From CAZTPH01 sp031552655 (GTDB lineage Bacteria; Pseudomonadota; Gammaproteobacteria; UBA9339), in NCBI GenBank assembly GCA_031552655.1, contig JAVBML010000052.1, forward strand, positions 1 to 30,467: DNA of 30,467 bases. Direction: 5' to 3'. Shown in pieces: positions 16,225 through 25,014 of the stretch. The position numbers and the translations under genes were made by a program. The notes below the pieces were generated by a model. It did no database searches, was not told where the DNA came from, and saw only the letters and a program-made list of their open reading frames with translations. How positions within the stretch are numbered: the first letter of the stretch is position 1; each line of letters opens with the position of its first letter.

Positions 16225-17136
16225 CTAAGTTGCAATCATATGACTACCAATGGTTAGTAACGTGGCCAATGCCGTTGCCGCAAAGGCAATTTTAATTATA
16301 TAACCAAGGTTAAATTTTTTTCTCACCGTCACTGTGTCAGCCAGAGCCATTTTTAGATATTTGGTAGTAATCCTGGGGTTGCCATGGCCATAGGCAATTA
16401 TCATGGCTCTATGACAAAGGACATTGATTAGGCGTGGTATACCTTGACCAGCTTTGGTTAGTAATTTGATTGCCCGAGGTGAAAAAAGAGTTTCATAGCC
16501 ATCGCTGCATCCCGCAGTAGATAGTCGAAAACCTAAATATGATAGGGTATCTTTTTGAGATAATGCTGGTAGGTTGTAGGCAAATGTAATTTTTTGGGTT
16601 AGTTGTCTAAGTTTCGGAGTTCGCAGTTTTTCATCCAGCTCCGGTTGCCCAACGAGCACTAGGGATAGCAATTTTTTTCCCTCCCGTTCCAAGTTGCTTA
16701 GCAATCTTAAATCTTCCAGTGTCTGGTTGGATAACATATGAGCTTCGTCCACCACGATTACGACTTTTTTTCCAAGGGTAGCTAGATCTCGGAGACGGTT
16801 GTCAATGGCGGTAATAAGTTCATCGCCATCGCGACTGCGGGGAAGGTATATTTTAAGTTTACGCGCAATGATTCCATGGACCGTAGAGCTTTCCCTTGGC
16901 CCATGGGTTAGGTAAACTACCACGTAGTCATCTCCCAAGGTATCTAGTAATTTGTAACATAGCATCGTTTTACCTACGCCAACTTCACCGATGATTTTTA
17001 TGATTCCTTCGCTGTGTTCGAAATTGATCGTGAGCATATTTATTATGTCCTTATAGCTTGCCAGGGCGCAGAAAAATTTCAGATCAGAAGTGAGGGTAAA
17101 TGGTAATTCATTGCATCCAAAATGTTTTAGGTACAT
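16225..17136 (-). CDS. mshM: MshM/ExeA-type AAA ATPase
   Basis: This 303-aa AAA ATPase belongs to the ExeA/GspA-like group that accompanies MSHA and some type II systems. It has a typical N-terminus (YLKHFGCNELPFTLTSD), Walker A GEVGVGKT (50-57), Walker B KKVVIVVDEAH (123-133), the LRLLSNLE sensor region, and LVGQPEL, which is diagnostic for this group. A single hydrophobic segment lies at the C-terminus (about 280-301), and the usual periplasmic peptidoglycan-binding extension of ExeA is missing, as in MshM. In homologues it may help secretin assembly through the cell wall. It lies between mshL and mshN, the normal MSHA order. Confidence 0.9.
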   Translation of the reverse strand: MYLKHFGCNELPFTLTSDLKFFCALASYKDIINMLTINFEHSEGIIKIIGEVGVGKTMLCYKLLDTLGDDYVVVYLTHGPRESSTVHGIIARKLKIYLPRSRDGDELITAIDNRLRDLATLGKKVVIVVDEAHMLSNQTLEDLRLLSNLEREGKKLLSLVLVGQPELDEKLRTPKLRQLTQKITFAYNLPALSQKDTLSYLGFRLSTAGCSDGYETLFSPRAIKLLTKAGQGIPRLINVLCHRAMIIAYGHGNPRITTKYLKMALADTVTVRKKFNLGYIIKIAFAATALATLLTIGSHMIAT

Positions 17137-17193
17137 AGTAATTTTTCCATCAGTTATAAATATTGTCAGCCATGATCGAGGTTAAATATCTTC

Positions 17194-18891
17194 CTATTTC
17201 ATTTTTATATCATAGGCGAAGTTACCGCGATTTTTTTTGATATTATCAGCTACTTCTCGCAGTTGCGTTTGCCAGGAATCAGTATCCTCCGCAATGATTG
17301 GTCTAAGAAGAATTACGAGTTCATATTTTTTAGAAGCTAGGTTATTATTTTTAAATAGACCATTAACTAGAGGTATTTTTTCTGTTCCGGGAGTGGAATT
17401 TTGTATGCTGGCACCGGAACTTTCCATGAGGCCACCTAGTACTATGACTTGGCCGCTCTTGGCTCTCACAATGCTATCGGATTCCTTTACGGTGCTGCGA
17501 GCCAAGGGTAGATCTTGTTTTTTATTATCCACTTGAAAAATTCTCTTATCCTCTTCCACCTGGCTAACTATGGGGTGAATGTGTATGGTTACGTAGCCAT
17601 TTTCATCTATCTGTGGCGTGACATCCAGGGAAATTCCCGAAAAGAATGGAGTTAAGGTTACCGTTGAAGTTGAATTGGTATCGCTGTAGCTATTAGATAA
17701 ATTAGTGTTACTAGTAATGTTTGTGACAAAAAATCTGTCGGTGCCAACCTTGATCACTGCCTTTTGATTATTTATGGTGGCAATTCTGGGGCTCGAAAGT
17801 ACATTAACATCCCCCTGGGTATTTAGCAGGTCAATGACGGAACTAAAGGCCCCTCGATCCGTTGCCGTTACATGCAATAGTCCATTAAAGCCACCCAGAA
17901 GTTCGGAATTGGAAATTTCATTCTCTAGGCCGGTTCTATTGGCGTAGCCCTGGGTTAGGCCCAGCACTTTCCAATTGATACCACTTTGAAATTTAGCATT
18001 TAGAGTAACTTCCAATACTTTGGCTTCGATGATTACCTGGCGATTGACAATGTTTTGAATGCCATCTAGGTATTGGCTGATGGTTCTTAATTCATGGGGA
18101 TAGGCCTTTGCAATAACCACGCCGGATCTAGCATTGACGACGATGGAACGACCCTCCTGGGTGCCCACCAAGGTTTCAAGATTTTGCTGCAGTAAATCCC
18201 AGAATTTGGAATTGCTGGTGGTATTTATAATGCCGCTGGGTATGGAGCTGGGCTGACTAGAGCTACTTACTCCAGTGGCAGTGAGAGTATTCTGGATGGT
18301 ATTGGTGATTTGTCCAGAACCCACGGAGGTTTGGGAATGACCACTGCGATCGAGGTCTATGTAGTTAACATGAAATATTCTGGTTTCTAAGCGCCGGGGA
18401 AAAATTTTATAACCATAGGATGTGACTTCATATTCAAAGCCATAGGTATCGCGCACCGCATCCATGGCTTGGGGTATGGTTACTGATCTTAGTTCCAGGG
18501 AGATATTACCACTGATTTGAGGTTCTATGGCTATGTTATATTTTGTTCCCTTTACCAGTCCCAGGAAAAAATCTTTCGCAGGAACGTTGTTTACTATGAT
18601 ATCGAATTTTGCTTCCGTTTCTTTGGCACCGATGCTTGGCTTTCTATTTTCTATCAAGGGTAGGGTGAACTTTGGCATCAGTGCCTGGGTAATTTTGTCT
18701 GGGATGGTGCCATTGCTGGAGCTAGGGGAACTGTGTTTGGCATTGGCGGCAATGCTCTCCCGCAGCGCACCGTCAATGAAATCTTTGCCATTTGCGCCAT
18801 GGGGACCACTGATGCTGCAGCCACAATTTATCATGGCAGCTAGCACTGTGGAATGGATGAGGTATTTGATTGGATTGATTTTCATACTCAT
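17194..18891 (-). CDS. mshL: MshL secretin (PilQ/MshL family)
   Basis: The secretin forms the outer-membrane pore through which the pilus would emerge. The 565-aa protein has an N-terminal signal with Cys at 23 and 25 (INCGCS). This may be a lipoprotein cleavage site, but the lipobox is imperfect. An STN-type domain (about 85-165) follows. A Ser/Thr-rich stretch (about 185-225) typical of MshL interrupts the N-terminal secretin domains. The C-terminal secretin domain (about 320-550) includes NVLSSPRIATINNQKAVIKVG and VIVLGGLMESS, with LVILLRPIIAEDT near the end. The start ATG overlaps the mshK stop (ATGA) and is preceded by gggaga. Confidence 0.93.
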   Translation of the reverse strand: MSMKINPIKYLIHSTVLAAMINCGCSISGPHGANGKDFIDGALRESIAANAKHSSPSSSNGTIPDKITQALMPKFTLPLIENRKPSIGAKETEAKFDIIVNNVPAKDFFLGLVKGTKYNIAIEPQISGNISLELRSVTIPQAMDAVRDTYGFEYEVTSYGYKIFPRRLETRIFHVNYIDLDRSGHSQTSVGSGQITNTIQNTLTATGVSSSSQPSSIPSGIINTTSNSKFWDLLQQNLETLVGTQEGRSIVVNARSGVVIAKAYPHELRTISQYLDGIQNIVNRQVIIEAKVLEVTLNAKFQSGINWKVLGLTQGYANRTGLENEISNSELLGGFNGLLHVTATDRGAFSSVIDLLNTQGDVNVLSSPRIATINNQKAVIKVGTDRFFVTNITSNTNLSNSYSDTNSTSTVTLTPFFSGISLDVTPQIDENGYVTIHIHPIVSQVEEDKRIFQVDNKKQDLPLARSTVKESDSIVRAKSGQVIVLGGLMESSGASIQNSTPGTEKIPLVNGLFKNNNLASKKYELVILLRPIIAEDTDSWQTQLREVADNIKKNRGNFAYDIKMK

Positions 18892-19280
18892 TTCTCTCCC
18901 GTTGATTCCGTTTGATATTTGATTTGATTTCCATTTATGGGAACGAAAATTTCCCTGCCTTGTTCATTCTGCAAAATTATCTTATCTTCCTCTGTGGCTA
19001 CTATGGTTAGGCCCGCAATCTTATCTCCTATTTTTAAAATGGCGTTGCCAATCATTACCTTGGAATTGCTTTTTGTACTATCCGTAAAAATTGCCCTAAC
19101 GTTGAGATTGTTTGGTTCGATGCTAAATTCCGATAATGTTTTATAAACATTGGGTGGAGCCGTTGGATCTCTGGTAGGTAATTCAGGGTTTAGGGTTTCA
19201 CCGGTTATTTCTAGGAGTGGAAATAATGCTAGCAGAAGAAGGAAGCAAAATTTCGTGGAGGAGCTAATGTTTTTTACCAT
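18888..19280 (-). CDS. mshK: MshK-like periplasmic pilus assembly protein
   Basis: This small 130-aa protein starts with a signal-type hydrophobic segment (residues 9-27). The sequence RDPTAPPN (37-44) matches the DPT.PP motif of MshK and GspC/PilP-like proteins, followed by a small beta-domain containing KVMIGNAILKIGDKIAG and a C-terminal GNQIKYQ. It probably works beside the secretin MshL at the periplasmic face, as PilP does for PilQ. Its place between mshJ and mshL fits known MSHA order. Sequence conservation in this family is low, so the call leans on motif plus position. Confidence 0.83.
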   Translation of the reverse strand: MVKNISSSTKFCFLLLLALFPLLEITGETLNPELPTRDPTAPPNVYKTLSEFSIEPNNLNVRAIFTDSTKSNSKVMIGNAILKIGDKIAGLTIVATEEDKIILQNEQGREIFVPINGNQIKYQTESTGEK

Positions 19281-19302
19281 GGCACTATTTCCATATATTT
19301 AT

Positions 19303-19845
19303 TTACCTATCATTAATAAGATGAATATGCAGCAATATTTCTGCCATGGGATGGCTAATTACTTGATATTCTAGTTTGTCCCAAAATATTTCGCAGGGTA
19401 ATCTTTCTACGGTTTTTAGATAGGCTAGGGTTGAGAAGTAATCACCTCTAAATCTAATGCTTAGGCCATGGGAGCCTAATTTTTTAGTGTCATCATTTTC
19501 ATCCATTGAAGAACTGTGCAGTTCAAGCAGTTTTAGTTGATGGTTGCTTAGCATTAATTCTCGCAGCGTTACCTTTAGATCTCGCTTTAGTGGATTAGTG
19601 CCATTAGCTTCGGCGCCACTTTCTAAGTTTGTAAGTTGTCTTCTAAGTTCTGCTACTTGGGAGTTTGTGGTATTAATTTTTGTCGTAGCTAGCCGATGAT
19701 TATTTTGCATGGGCAGCCATAGGTAGCGGTGCCATGATAAAAGAATAATCAGCAACGTAGCCAGGCAACAGGAAAGTCTTGCCATGAGTGGCAGAGTATC
19801 AAATAATTTCCTATATTTAATTAGGGTATTGATCATGGGATCCAT
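19303..19845 (-). CDS. mshJ: MshJ-like (PilO-type) inner-membrane protein
   Basis: This is the 180-aa PilO-like component of the inner-membrane alignment subcomplex. A cytoplasmic start is followed by one membrane segment (about 22-38, ARLSCCLATLLIILLSW), a coiled-coil stretch (about 45-78) and a ferredoxin-like periplasmic domain. The domain carries the signature FRGDYFSTLAYLKTVE and IFWDKLEYQV, which I recognise from MshJ. The ATG at 19845 overlaps the end of the preceding gene by 29 bases. An alternative ATG at 19836 would remove three residues, and I cannot decide between them. Confidence 0.88.
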   Translation of the reverse strand: MDPMINTLIKYRKLFDTLPLMARLSCCLATLLIILLSWHRYLWLPMQNNHRLATTKINTTNSQVAELRRQLTNLESGAEANGTNPLKRDLKVTLRELMLSNHQLKLLELHSSSMDENDDTKKLGSHGLSIRFRGDYFSTLAYLKTVERLPCEIFWDKLEYQVISHPMAEILLHIHLINDR

Positions 19846-20398
19846 TTGTTTTTAATGATGACATTTTAGTTTCCGTGGCTACGGTAAAGTCTATCTCCTG
19901 GGTACTTTCATTTTTTTTGATTTGCAAAATACTAAAGGTCTTTTCGTGTAGATTCTCAGCATTTTCCAGGGCAAATACTAAATTGGCTACGTCGGTGGCG
20001 CAGAGGGCATGTCCTCTTAATACTATGGTATTTTCTGATTTTGAAAGTATGATATTAGTAATCCATACATTTCTAGGAATGAGCTTGGTAATGCCGTGGA
20101 GATATTGATGGAAACCAGTTTTACTACCTATTTTGTGTCCCGAACTATCCATGCCTATGTCGTAGCTTATGGAAGTGTTTTTTTGTTTCATGATTTTAAT
20201 TTTATTTAGAACATTGCTGCGCGAAATTTCTATCTGTGATAATTTTTTTTTATCCTGGGATAGGGTTGTTCCGTGTATCAATGAGACGACAGTTAAAATT
20301 AGTACCAAGGTAATTGCTAGTTGCAATATTAATTTACTAGTTATGGTAGCTAGGTTAGGTAGTTCTATTTCTTCTAGGAGATTAATATTTTGAGTCAC
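19817..20398 (-). CDS. PilN-like MSHA biogenesis protein
   Basis: This 193-aa protein is PilN-like: the cytoplasmic N-terminus has QNINLLEE (3-10), matching the INLLP-type motif by which PilN contacts PilM-like partners. A membrane segment (about 22-44, SKLILQLAITLVLILTVVSL) and a coiled coil (about 50-75) follow, then a small alpha/beta periplasmic domain including PRNVWITNIILSKSENTIVLRG. It starts at a GTG with a clear gggaga Shine-Dalgarno sequence and overlaps mshI by 17 bases. Some MSHA annotations call the equivalent gene mshI2. I leave the symbol blank because the naming varies. Confidence 0.85.
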   Translation of the reverse strand: MTQNINLLEEIELPNLATITSKLILQLAITLVLILTVVSLIHGTTLSQDKKKLSQIEISRSNVLNKIKIMKQKNTSISYDIGMDSSGHKIGSKTGFHQYLHGITKLIPRNVWITNIILSKSENTIVLRGHALCATDVANLVFALENAENLHEKTFSILQIKKNESTQEIDFTVATETKMSSLKTNGSHDQYPN

Positions 20399-21329
20399 TT
20401 AGATCTCCCGGAAAGTTGCGTAGAGCTCCACCAATGGCGCCGTGGTATTGATAATCTGTGCCGTGATTCAGGGGCAAAGAGGTCTTTAAAAAATCATCGA
20501 GATTTATAAATTCAATGATTTTATTTAAACTGTTTTCAAGTTTTTTTACTAAGTCGGAGTTTAGGATTTTATGGGGAATGGCTAGTAATTTGTTCGGTAC
20601 CATGATTTCCAATTCCGCTTCGCAGTAATCAAATGAACGTTGTAGTTCTTCACTGAGTTCATCGTGGTTGCCAATTTGCAGCTGCGTTCCATTGGTGGGA
20701 AATTTTCTTACCAGGGAGAGCTTGTGATTATTTACAATGGTGATTACACAATTTTGGTTATTTAGATCCAGGATGCCCACGGATTTATTGTTGTCTTGAT
20801 GATTTAAATCACTGTAAATTAAATTACGCAAAGCGAATTGCCGAATGTCAATAGCGATTAGCTGCAGTTCGCAACTTTGAATTGTGAACGCTATATCTCT
20901 TAGCCAGCTACGTTGCACTGCAATGACATATATTTTTTTGGGTGGTACATTGCCTGCGGTCGCATAAAAAATGTCGATGGCTACATCTTCCAGGGGATAG
21001 TCGATGACATCCCGAAGTTGCCAACGGATTGCTTTTTTATATTCAGTTTTAGCTACATTGGGAGTGGCCAACATTACTATTTTGTAAAGATCTGGATGCA
21101 AAACTAAGTTACATGGAAGATGTTTTAAATCATGGGTGGAAATTATTTGAGCCAAGATATTTCTTAGCTGTTCTCCATCGATGCTTGCCGTTCTTGGAGA
21201 TTGAAAGGGATGAAATTCACAAAATCGAAACTCATGTTTCTCAGGGTTTATGCAATGCGCAACAGCTAAACCTTGGGGCCCTATTTCTATTGAACATAAA
21301 CCACTCTTTGGTATGCTAAATAGCCTCAT
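20382..21329 (-). CDS. mshI: MshI-like (PilM-type) cytoplasmic platform protein
   Basis: This 315-aa protein resembles MshI, the actin-fold PilM counterpart of MSHA systems. It has no signal peptide. The N-terminal part contains GLCSIEIGPQGLAVAHC. Residues 83-107 (LYKIVMLATPNV, then YKKAIRWQLRDVIDYPLED) match the PilM/MshI helix that binds the PilN tail. GILDLNNQNCVITIVNN (about 184-200) is an ASKHA-like strand pattern. It is the first msh gene, divergent from rho, and its promoter should lie in 21330-21480. An agggat Shine-Dalgarno sequence precedes the ATG. MshI normally begins or nearly begins the assembly operon. Confidence 0.85.
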   Translation of the reverse strand: MRLFSIPKSGLCSIEIGPQGLAVAHCINPEKHEFRFCEFHPFQSPRTASIDGEQLRNILAQIISTHDLKHLPCNLVLHPDLYKIVMLATPNVAKTEYKKAIRWQLRDVIDYPLEDVAIDIFYATAGNVPPKKIYVIAVQRSWLRDIAFTIQSCELQLIAIDIRQFALRNLIYSDLNHQDNNKSVGILDLNNQNCVITIVNNHKLSLVRKFPTNGTQLQIGNHDELSEELQRSFDYCEAELEIMVPNKLLAIPHKILNSDLVKKLENSLNKIIEFINLDDFLKTSLPLNHGTDYQYHGAIGGALRNFPGDLSDSKY

Positions 21330-21643
21330 ATTGATTTATCCCTAAAATATTAAACTCCAACTTTTAATAAGTATGACATGATTTTTGAAAAATTGAAAGT
21401 ATATTTATTATGCCATAGCTTGATTTGAGGTTTATTTTTTGTTAATTAACATAGTGTCTGGAAGGATCAAATGGAAAAATGACTTGACTATGTATCAATT
21501 GTTATTATAATTTAATAATCGTTTGTATTTTTTAAGTTGCAAATTGAGTAGATAGATTATATTTTTCGTTCGCTGATCCCTGTGAATAAAATCCCAGTCT
21601 CTGTTTGGTAAAATAATCTATATTAATTTTTTTGGATGAAGAT
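21330..21643. other. Intergenic region between divergent mshI and rho
   Basis: This AT-rich 314-base gap separates two divergently transcribed genes and should hold promoters for both. A strong sigma-70-like promoter faces rho (21484-21511). For mshI I see only scattered AT-rich hexamers on the minus strand and no convincing promoter pair. I find no conserved small RNA or good intrinsic terminator. The rho transcript would have a leader of about 125 bases. Confidence 0.6.
21484..21511 (+). promoter_or_regulatory. Sigma-70-like promoter for rho
   Basis: TTGACT (21484-21489) and TATAAT (21506-21511) are separated by 16 bases. The -10 box is a perfect consensus and the -35 box matches five of six positions. 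It points towards rho, about 125-135 bases upstream of the chosen start. Long rho leaders are known in E. coli, where Rho represses its own transcript by early termination. Whether that happens here is inference. Confidence 0.65.
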
Positions 21644-23101
21644 ATGCAAGAGAAAATTCCTCTTTCTGAAGATGTTGCTAATGTGAATAACATTGAACAA
21701 GTGGCCATTTCCCAGGATGTAGAGCACCAAGCATTACCCGCCGAGGAAAAAGTTATGGACAAATCGCCCCTAGCTAGTCTCCGGGGTACTCGTACGAAAT
21801 TAGATGAGCGGAGGAAAAAGGTTTTTCCCGAAATTAAGATTAATAATTTGACGGAATTAAAAACTAAAACTCCCAATGAGCTTATGGATTTGGCACAGCA
21901 ATGTGGCATAGAGAACATTGCGAGGCTACGTAAGCAGGATATGATTTTCGCTATTTTGAAAGCTTTAGCCCAGAATAATAAGGATATTTTTGGCAATGGA
22001 GTTCTTGAAATTCTTCCCGATGGTTTTGGTTTTTTACGTTCCGCAGATAGTTCCTATTTAGCAGGCCCAGATGATATCTATGTTTCTCCCAGTCAAATTC
22101 GACGCTTTAATTTAAGAACCGGCGACAGTGTCACCGGTAAAATTCGCCCACCTAAGGAAGGAGAACGTTATTTTGCTCTTCTCCAGGTGGATAAAATTAA
22201 TTTTGATTCCCCGGAGAATACTACCCATAAAATCCTATTTGAAAATCTAACTCCACTCTTTGCCAATAAGAGAATCACCATGGAAATTGGCAATGGTAGT
22301 TCCAATGACATTACCGCTAGAATCATAGACTTGGTGGCCCCAATAGGCAAGGGGCAAAGGGGATTGATTGTTTCCCCGCCGAAGGCAGGAAAGACCATTA
22401 TGTTGCAAAATATTGCGCATTCCATTACGGCTAACCACCCGGAATGCTATTTAATAGTACTGCTCATAGATGAGCGTCCCGAGGAGGTGACCGATATGTC
22501 GAGATCGGTCAAGGGTGAGGTTATTGCCAGCACTTTCGATGAGCCAGCAACTAGACATATTCAAGTGGCAGAGATGGTTTTGGAGAAAGCCAAACGTTTA
22601 ACGGAACACAAAAAAGATGTGGTAATTCTTTTGGATTCCATAACCCGGCTAGCCCGGGCTTACAATACTATCATGCCTGCTTCGGGTAAGGTATTGACCG
22701 GTGGTGTGGATGCCAATGCTCTGCAGCGCCCTAAGAGATTTTTTGGTGCCGCTCGTAACATCGAAGAGGGAGGAAGTTTAACTATCATTGCAACCGCCCT
22801 TGTGGATACAGGGTCTAAAATGGATGAAGTTATTTATGAAGAATTTAAGGGCACGGGAAATATGGAAATTCATTTAGATCGACGCATTGCGGAAAAGCGA
22901 GTGTTTCCGTCCATTGACATTAATCGCTCGGGGACTCGCCGCGAGGAACTAACTGTGCCCACCGATGATTTACAGAAGATGTGGATTCTGCGCAAAATTC
23001 TTCATCCCATGGATGAAATTGCCGCCGCTGAGTTTTTAATAGATCGTTTGAAAACTACCAAGACTAACCAGGATTTTTTTAAGGCAATGAAGAAATCGTA
23101 G
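21644..23101 (+). CDS. rho: Transcription termination factor Rho with N-terminal extension
   Basis: Rho is the hexameric RNA-dependent ATPase that ends many transcripts. From NNLTELKTKTPNEL (67 on) it aligns with E. coli Rho through to the C-terminal DFFKAMKKS. It has the RNA-binding cold-shock-like domain (DGFGFLRSADSSYLAGPDDIYVSPSQIRRF), Walker A PPKAGKT, the ILLDSITRLARAYN Walker B region, the Q-loop and R-loop (VLTGGVDANALQRPK, KGTGNMEIHLDRRIAEKRVFPSID). The first 66 residues are extra relative to the 419-aa E. coli protein: acidic at first, basic near RTKLDERRKK. I start at the ATG at 21644. The in-frame TTG at 21632 has no Shine-Dalgarno sequence, while ggatgaag precedes the ATG. Confidence 0.96.
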   Translation: MQEKIPLSEDVANVNNIEQVAISQDVEHQALPAEEKVMDKSPLASLRGTRTKLDERRKKVFPEIKINNLTELKTKTPNELMDLAQQCGIENIARLRKQDMIFAILKALAQNNKDIFGNGVLEILPDGFGFLRSADSSYLAGPDDIYVSPSQIRRFNLRTGDSVTGKIRPPKEGERYFALLQVDKINFDSPENTTHKILFENLTPLFANKRITMEIGNGSSNDITARIIDLVAPIGKGQRGLIVSPPKAGKTIMLQNIAHSITANHPECYLIVLLIDERPEEVTDMSRSVKGEVIASTFDEPATRHIQVAEMVLEKAKRLTEHKKDVVILLDSITRLARAYNTIMPASGKVLTGGVDANALQRPKRFFGAARNIEEGGSLTIIATALVDTGSKMDEVIYEEFKGTGNMEIHLDRRIAEKRVFPSIDINRSGTRREELTVPTDDLQKMWILRKILHPMDEIAAAEFLIDRLKTTKTNQDFFKAMKKS

Positions 23102-23156
23102 TTACTGAAGTTAGCCTGTCATAGATTTTAGATTAAATAAAGATGGAGGAGACCAT

Positions 23157-24989
23157 ATGTGTGGAATAGTTGGTGCCGTATCCCATAGGAATATTACATC
23201 TACCATAGCCCACTGTCTCAAGAGACTAGAGTATCGAGGTTACGATTCCGCGGGCATGGCGGTACTAGGTGCCCAGGATAATTTGCAATGTGTGCGCGTA
23301 GTTGGCAAGATGGATTTGCTGCTAAGTGAATTAAAAAAATTCCCTCCCCGGGGGCAGGTGGGAATTGCTCATACTCGCTGGGCTACCCATGGCATACCTA
23401 CAAAGAGCAATGCGCATCCTCAAATTTCTCACAATACAGTGGCCCTGGTACACAATGGCATTATTGAAAATTATGAAAAATTACGCCATGGGTTAATAAA
23501 AAAGGGTATAAAATTTCACAGTGATACCGATACGGAGGTTATTGCCCACCTTATTTATTGTAACTTGAGAAAGAATAGAACTTTACTGGAGGCAGTACAC
23601 AGGGCCATTGGTGAATTGGTTGGGACCTATGCCTTGGCCATAGTTTGTGCCACGGAACCGGATAAAATGATTGTGGTGAAGTCCGGGAGTCCAGCTATTA
23701 TTGGTATCGGTGAAAATGAGCATTACGTTACTTCGGATGCAGTGGCCCTGTTGCCCCTAACCAAGAAATTTGTCTATTTGGAAAATGGAGACATGGCCGT
23801 TGTTGAGCGCAATGATTTTAAAATCTACGATGCTAAATTAAAGCCAGTTAGACGGAAGATAAAAGTATCGGAGATGTCCGTGGCGGATATTGAGCTAGGT
23901 AACTATGCTCATTTTATGCTTAAGGAGATATATGAGCAACCACGAGCCCTTCAGGATACCATGAATGAAGCTCTACTTACCAAGGAGGTTACCGCGAGAA
24001 TTTTTGGCAATGACGCTGGAGATATATTTGGTAGAACTAAAAAAATACTGATAGTAGCCTGTGGTTCCAGTTACCATGCAGCACTGGTAGGTAAATATTG
24101 GATTGAGCACCATGTAGGTATTGGTTGTCAAGTTGAGGTAGCCAGTGAATTTTGCTATCGCAATGCAGTGGTGGAGCCCGGTACTTTGTTTATCACCATA
24201 TCGCAATCGGGAGAAACGGCAGATACTTTGGCTGCTTTGCATCGTGCAAAAAAATTACCTTTTCTTAGCTATTTGACCATCTGCAATGTTCCCGAAAGCT
24301 CATTGGTTAGGGGATCTGTCTTGGTGTTTTTAACCCAAGCGGGTATCGAGGTTGGGGTTGCCACAACCAAAGCTTTTACCTCCCAATTAACGGCTTTGCT
24401 AATGTTTACCATTTCCCTGGGAGGCTATCAAAAAATGACCCAGCGGGCAGCCAATGCCCTAATTAAACAGTTAAAATTATTACCTTCTTTGGTTAAACAG
24501 GTTCTAAAGCTGGATATAAAAATTCAACAGTTGGCAAAATTATTAAAAAATAGTAATAGTATTTTTTATATTGGACGGGGAATTAATTATCCCATAGTTT
24601 TGGAAGGGGCATTAAAAATTAAGGAGATATCCTATATTCACGCCGAGGGTTATCCCGGGGGAGAATTGAAGCATGGTGCCCTGGCTTTGGTTGAGCGAGG
24701 TATGAAAGTGGTTGCCATTATGCCCCAAGATAATTTACATAAAAAAATGTTATCTAATTTACACGAGGTTAGTCTTAGAGGTGGTGAGTTGATCATATTT
24801 GCAGATAGGGCATTGAAATATAGAAGTCATGGCAATTGGCACGTTTGCCATATGCCCACTGTGGCTGCAGAAATTGCTCCCATAGTTTATACTATACCTC
24901 TTCAGCTGTTGGCTTATCACACCGCTTTACTTAGAAAAACCAACATTGACCAACCAAGGAATTTAGCTAAATCAGTTACGGTAGAGTAG
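23157..24989 (+). CDS. glmS: Glutamine-fructose-6-phosphate aminotransferase
   Basis: GlmS makes glucosamine-6-phosphate from fructose-6-phosphate and glutamine, the first step to UDP-GlcNAc for peptidoglycan and LPS. Its 610 aa match the E. coli length (609). The start MCGIVGAV exposes Cys2 as the glutaminase nucleophile once Met is removed. RWATHG and HNGIIENYE complete the glutaminase site (domain 1-240). Two SIS sugar-isomerase domains follow, with ACGSSYHA and SQSGETADT in the first, ALKIKEISYIHAEGYPGGELKHG in the second, and the C-terminal LAKSVTVE. A good ggaggaga Shine-Dalgarno sequence precedes the ATG. The 55-base gap after rho shows no ribozyme-like leader and no terminator that I can see. 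Confidence 0.97.
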   Translation: MCGIVGAVSHRNITSTIAHCLKRLEYRGYDSAGMAVLGAQDNLQCVRVVGKMDLLLSELKKFPPRGQVGIAHTRWATHGIPTKSNAHPQISHNTVALVHNGIIENYEKLRHGLIKKGIKFHSDTDTEVIAHLIYCNLRKNRTLLEAVHRAIGELVGTYALAIVCATEPDKMIVVKSGSPAIIGIGENEHYVTSDAVALLPLTKKFVYLENGDMAVVERNDFKIYDAKLKPVRRKIKVSEMSVADIELGNYAHFMLKEIYEQPRALQDTMNEALLTKEVTARIFGNDAGDIFGRTKKILIVACGSSYHAALVGKYWIEHHVGIGCQVEVASEFCYRNAVVEPGTLFITISQSGETADTLAALHRAKKLPFLSYLTICNVPESSLVRGSVLVFLTQAGIEVGVATTKAFTSQLTALLMFTISLGGYQKMTQRAANALIKQLKLLPSLVKQVLKLDIKIQQLAKLLKNSNSIFYIGRGINYPIVLEGALKIKEISYIHAEGYPGGELKHGALALVERGMKVVAIMPQDNLHKKMLSNLHEVSLRGGELIIFADRALKYRSHGNWHVCHMPTVAAEIAPIVYTIPLQLLAYHTALLRKTNIDQPRNLAKSVTVE

Positions 24990-25014
24990 GTAAAGAGTAG
25001 CCTTGGAGATAAAA

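Noticed and set aside
18527..18922. 131-codon plus-strand frame over the start of mshL
   Set aside because: It overlaps a clear secretin gene on the other strand. The apparent hydrophobic segments are the complement of the signal peptide and linker codons.
21532..21996. 154-codon open frame on the minus strand over the start of rho
   Set aside because: It lies antisense to the conserved rho frame and to its promoter region, has no recognisable family and no clear Shine-Dalgarno sequence. It is explained by codon shadow.
23102..23156. Possible glmS ribozyme upstream of glmS
   Set aside because: The gap is only 55 bases and lacks the ribozyme core. That ribozyme is typical of Gram-positive bacteria.
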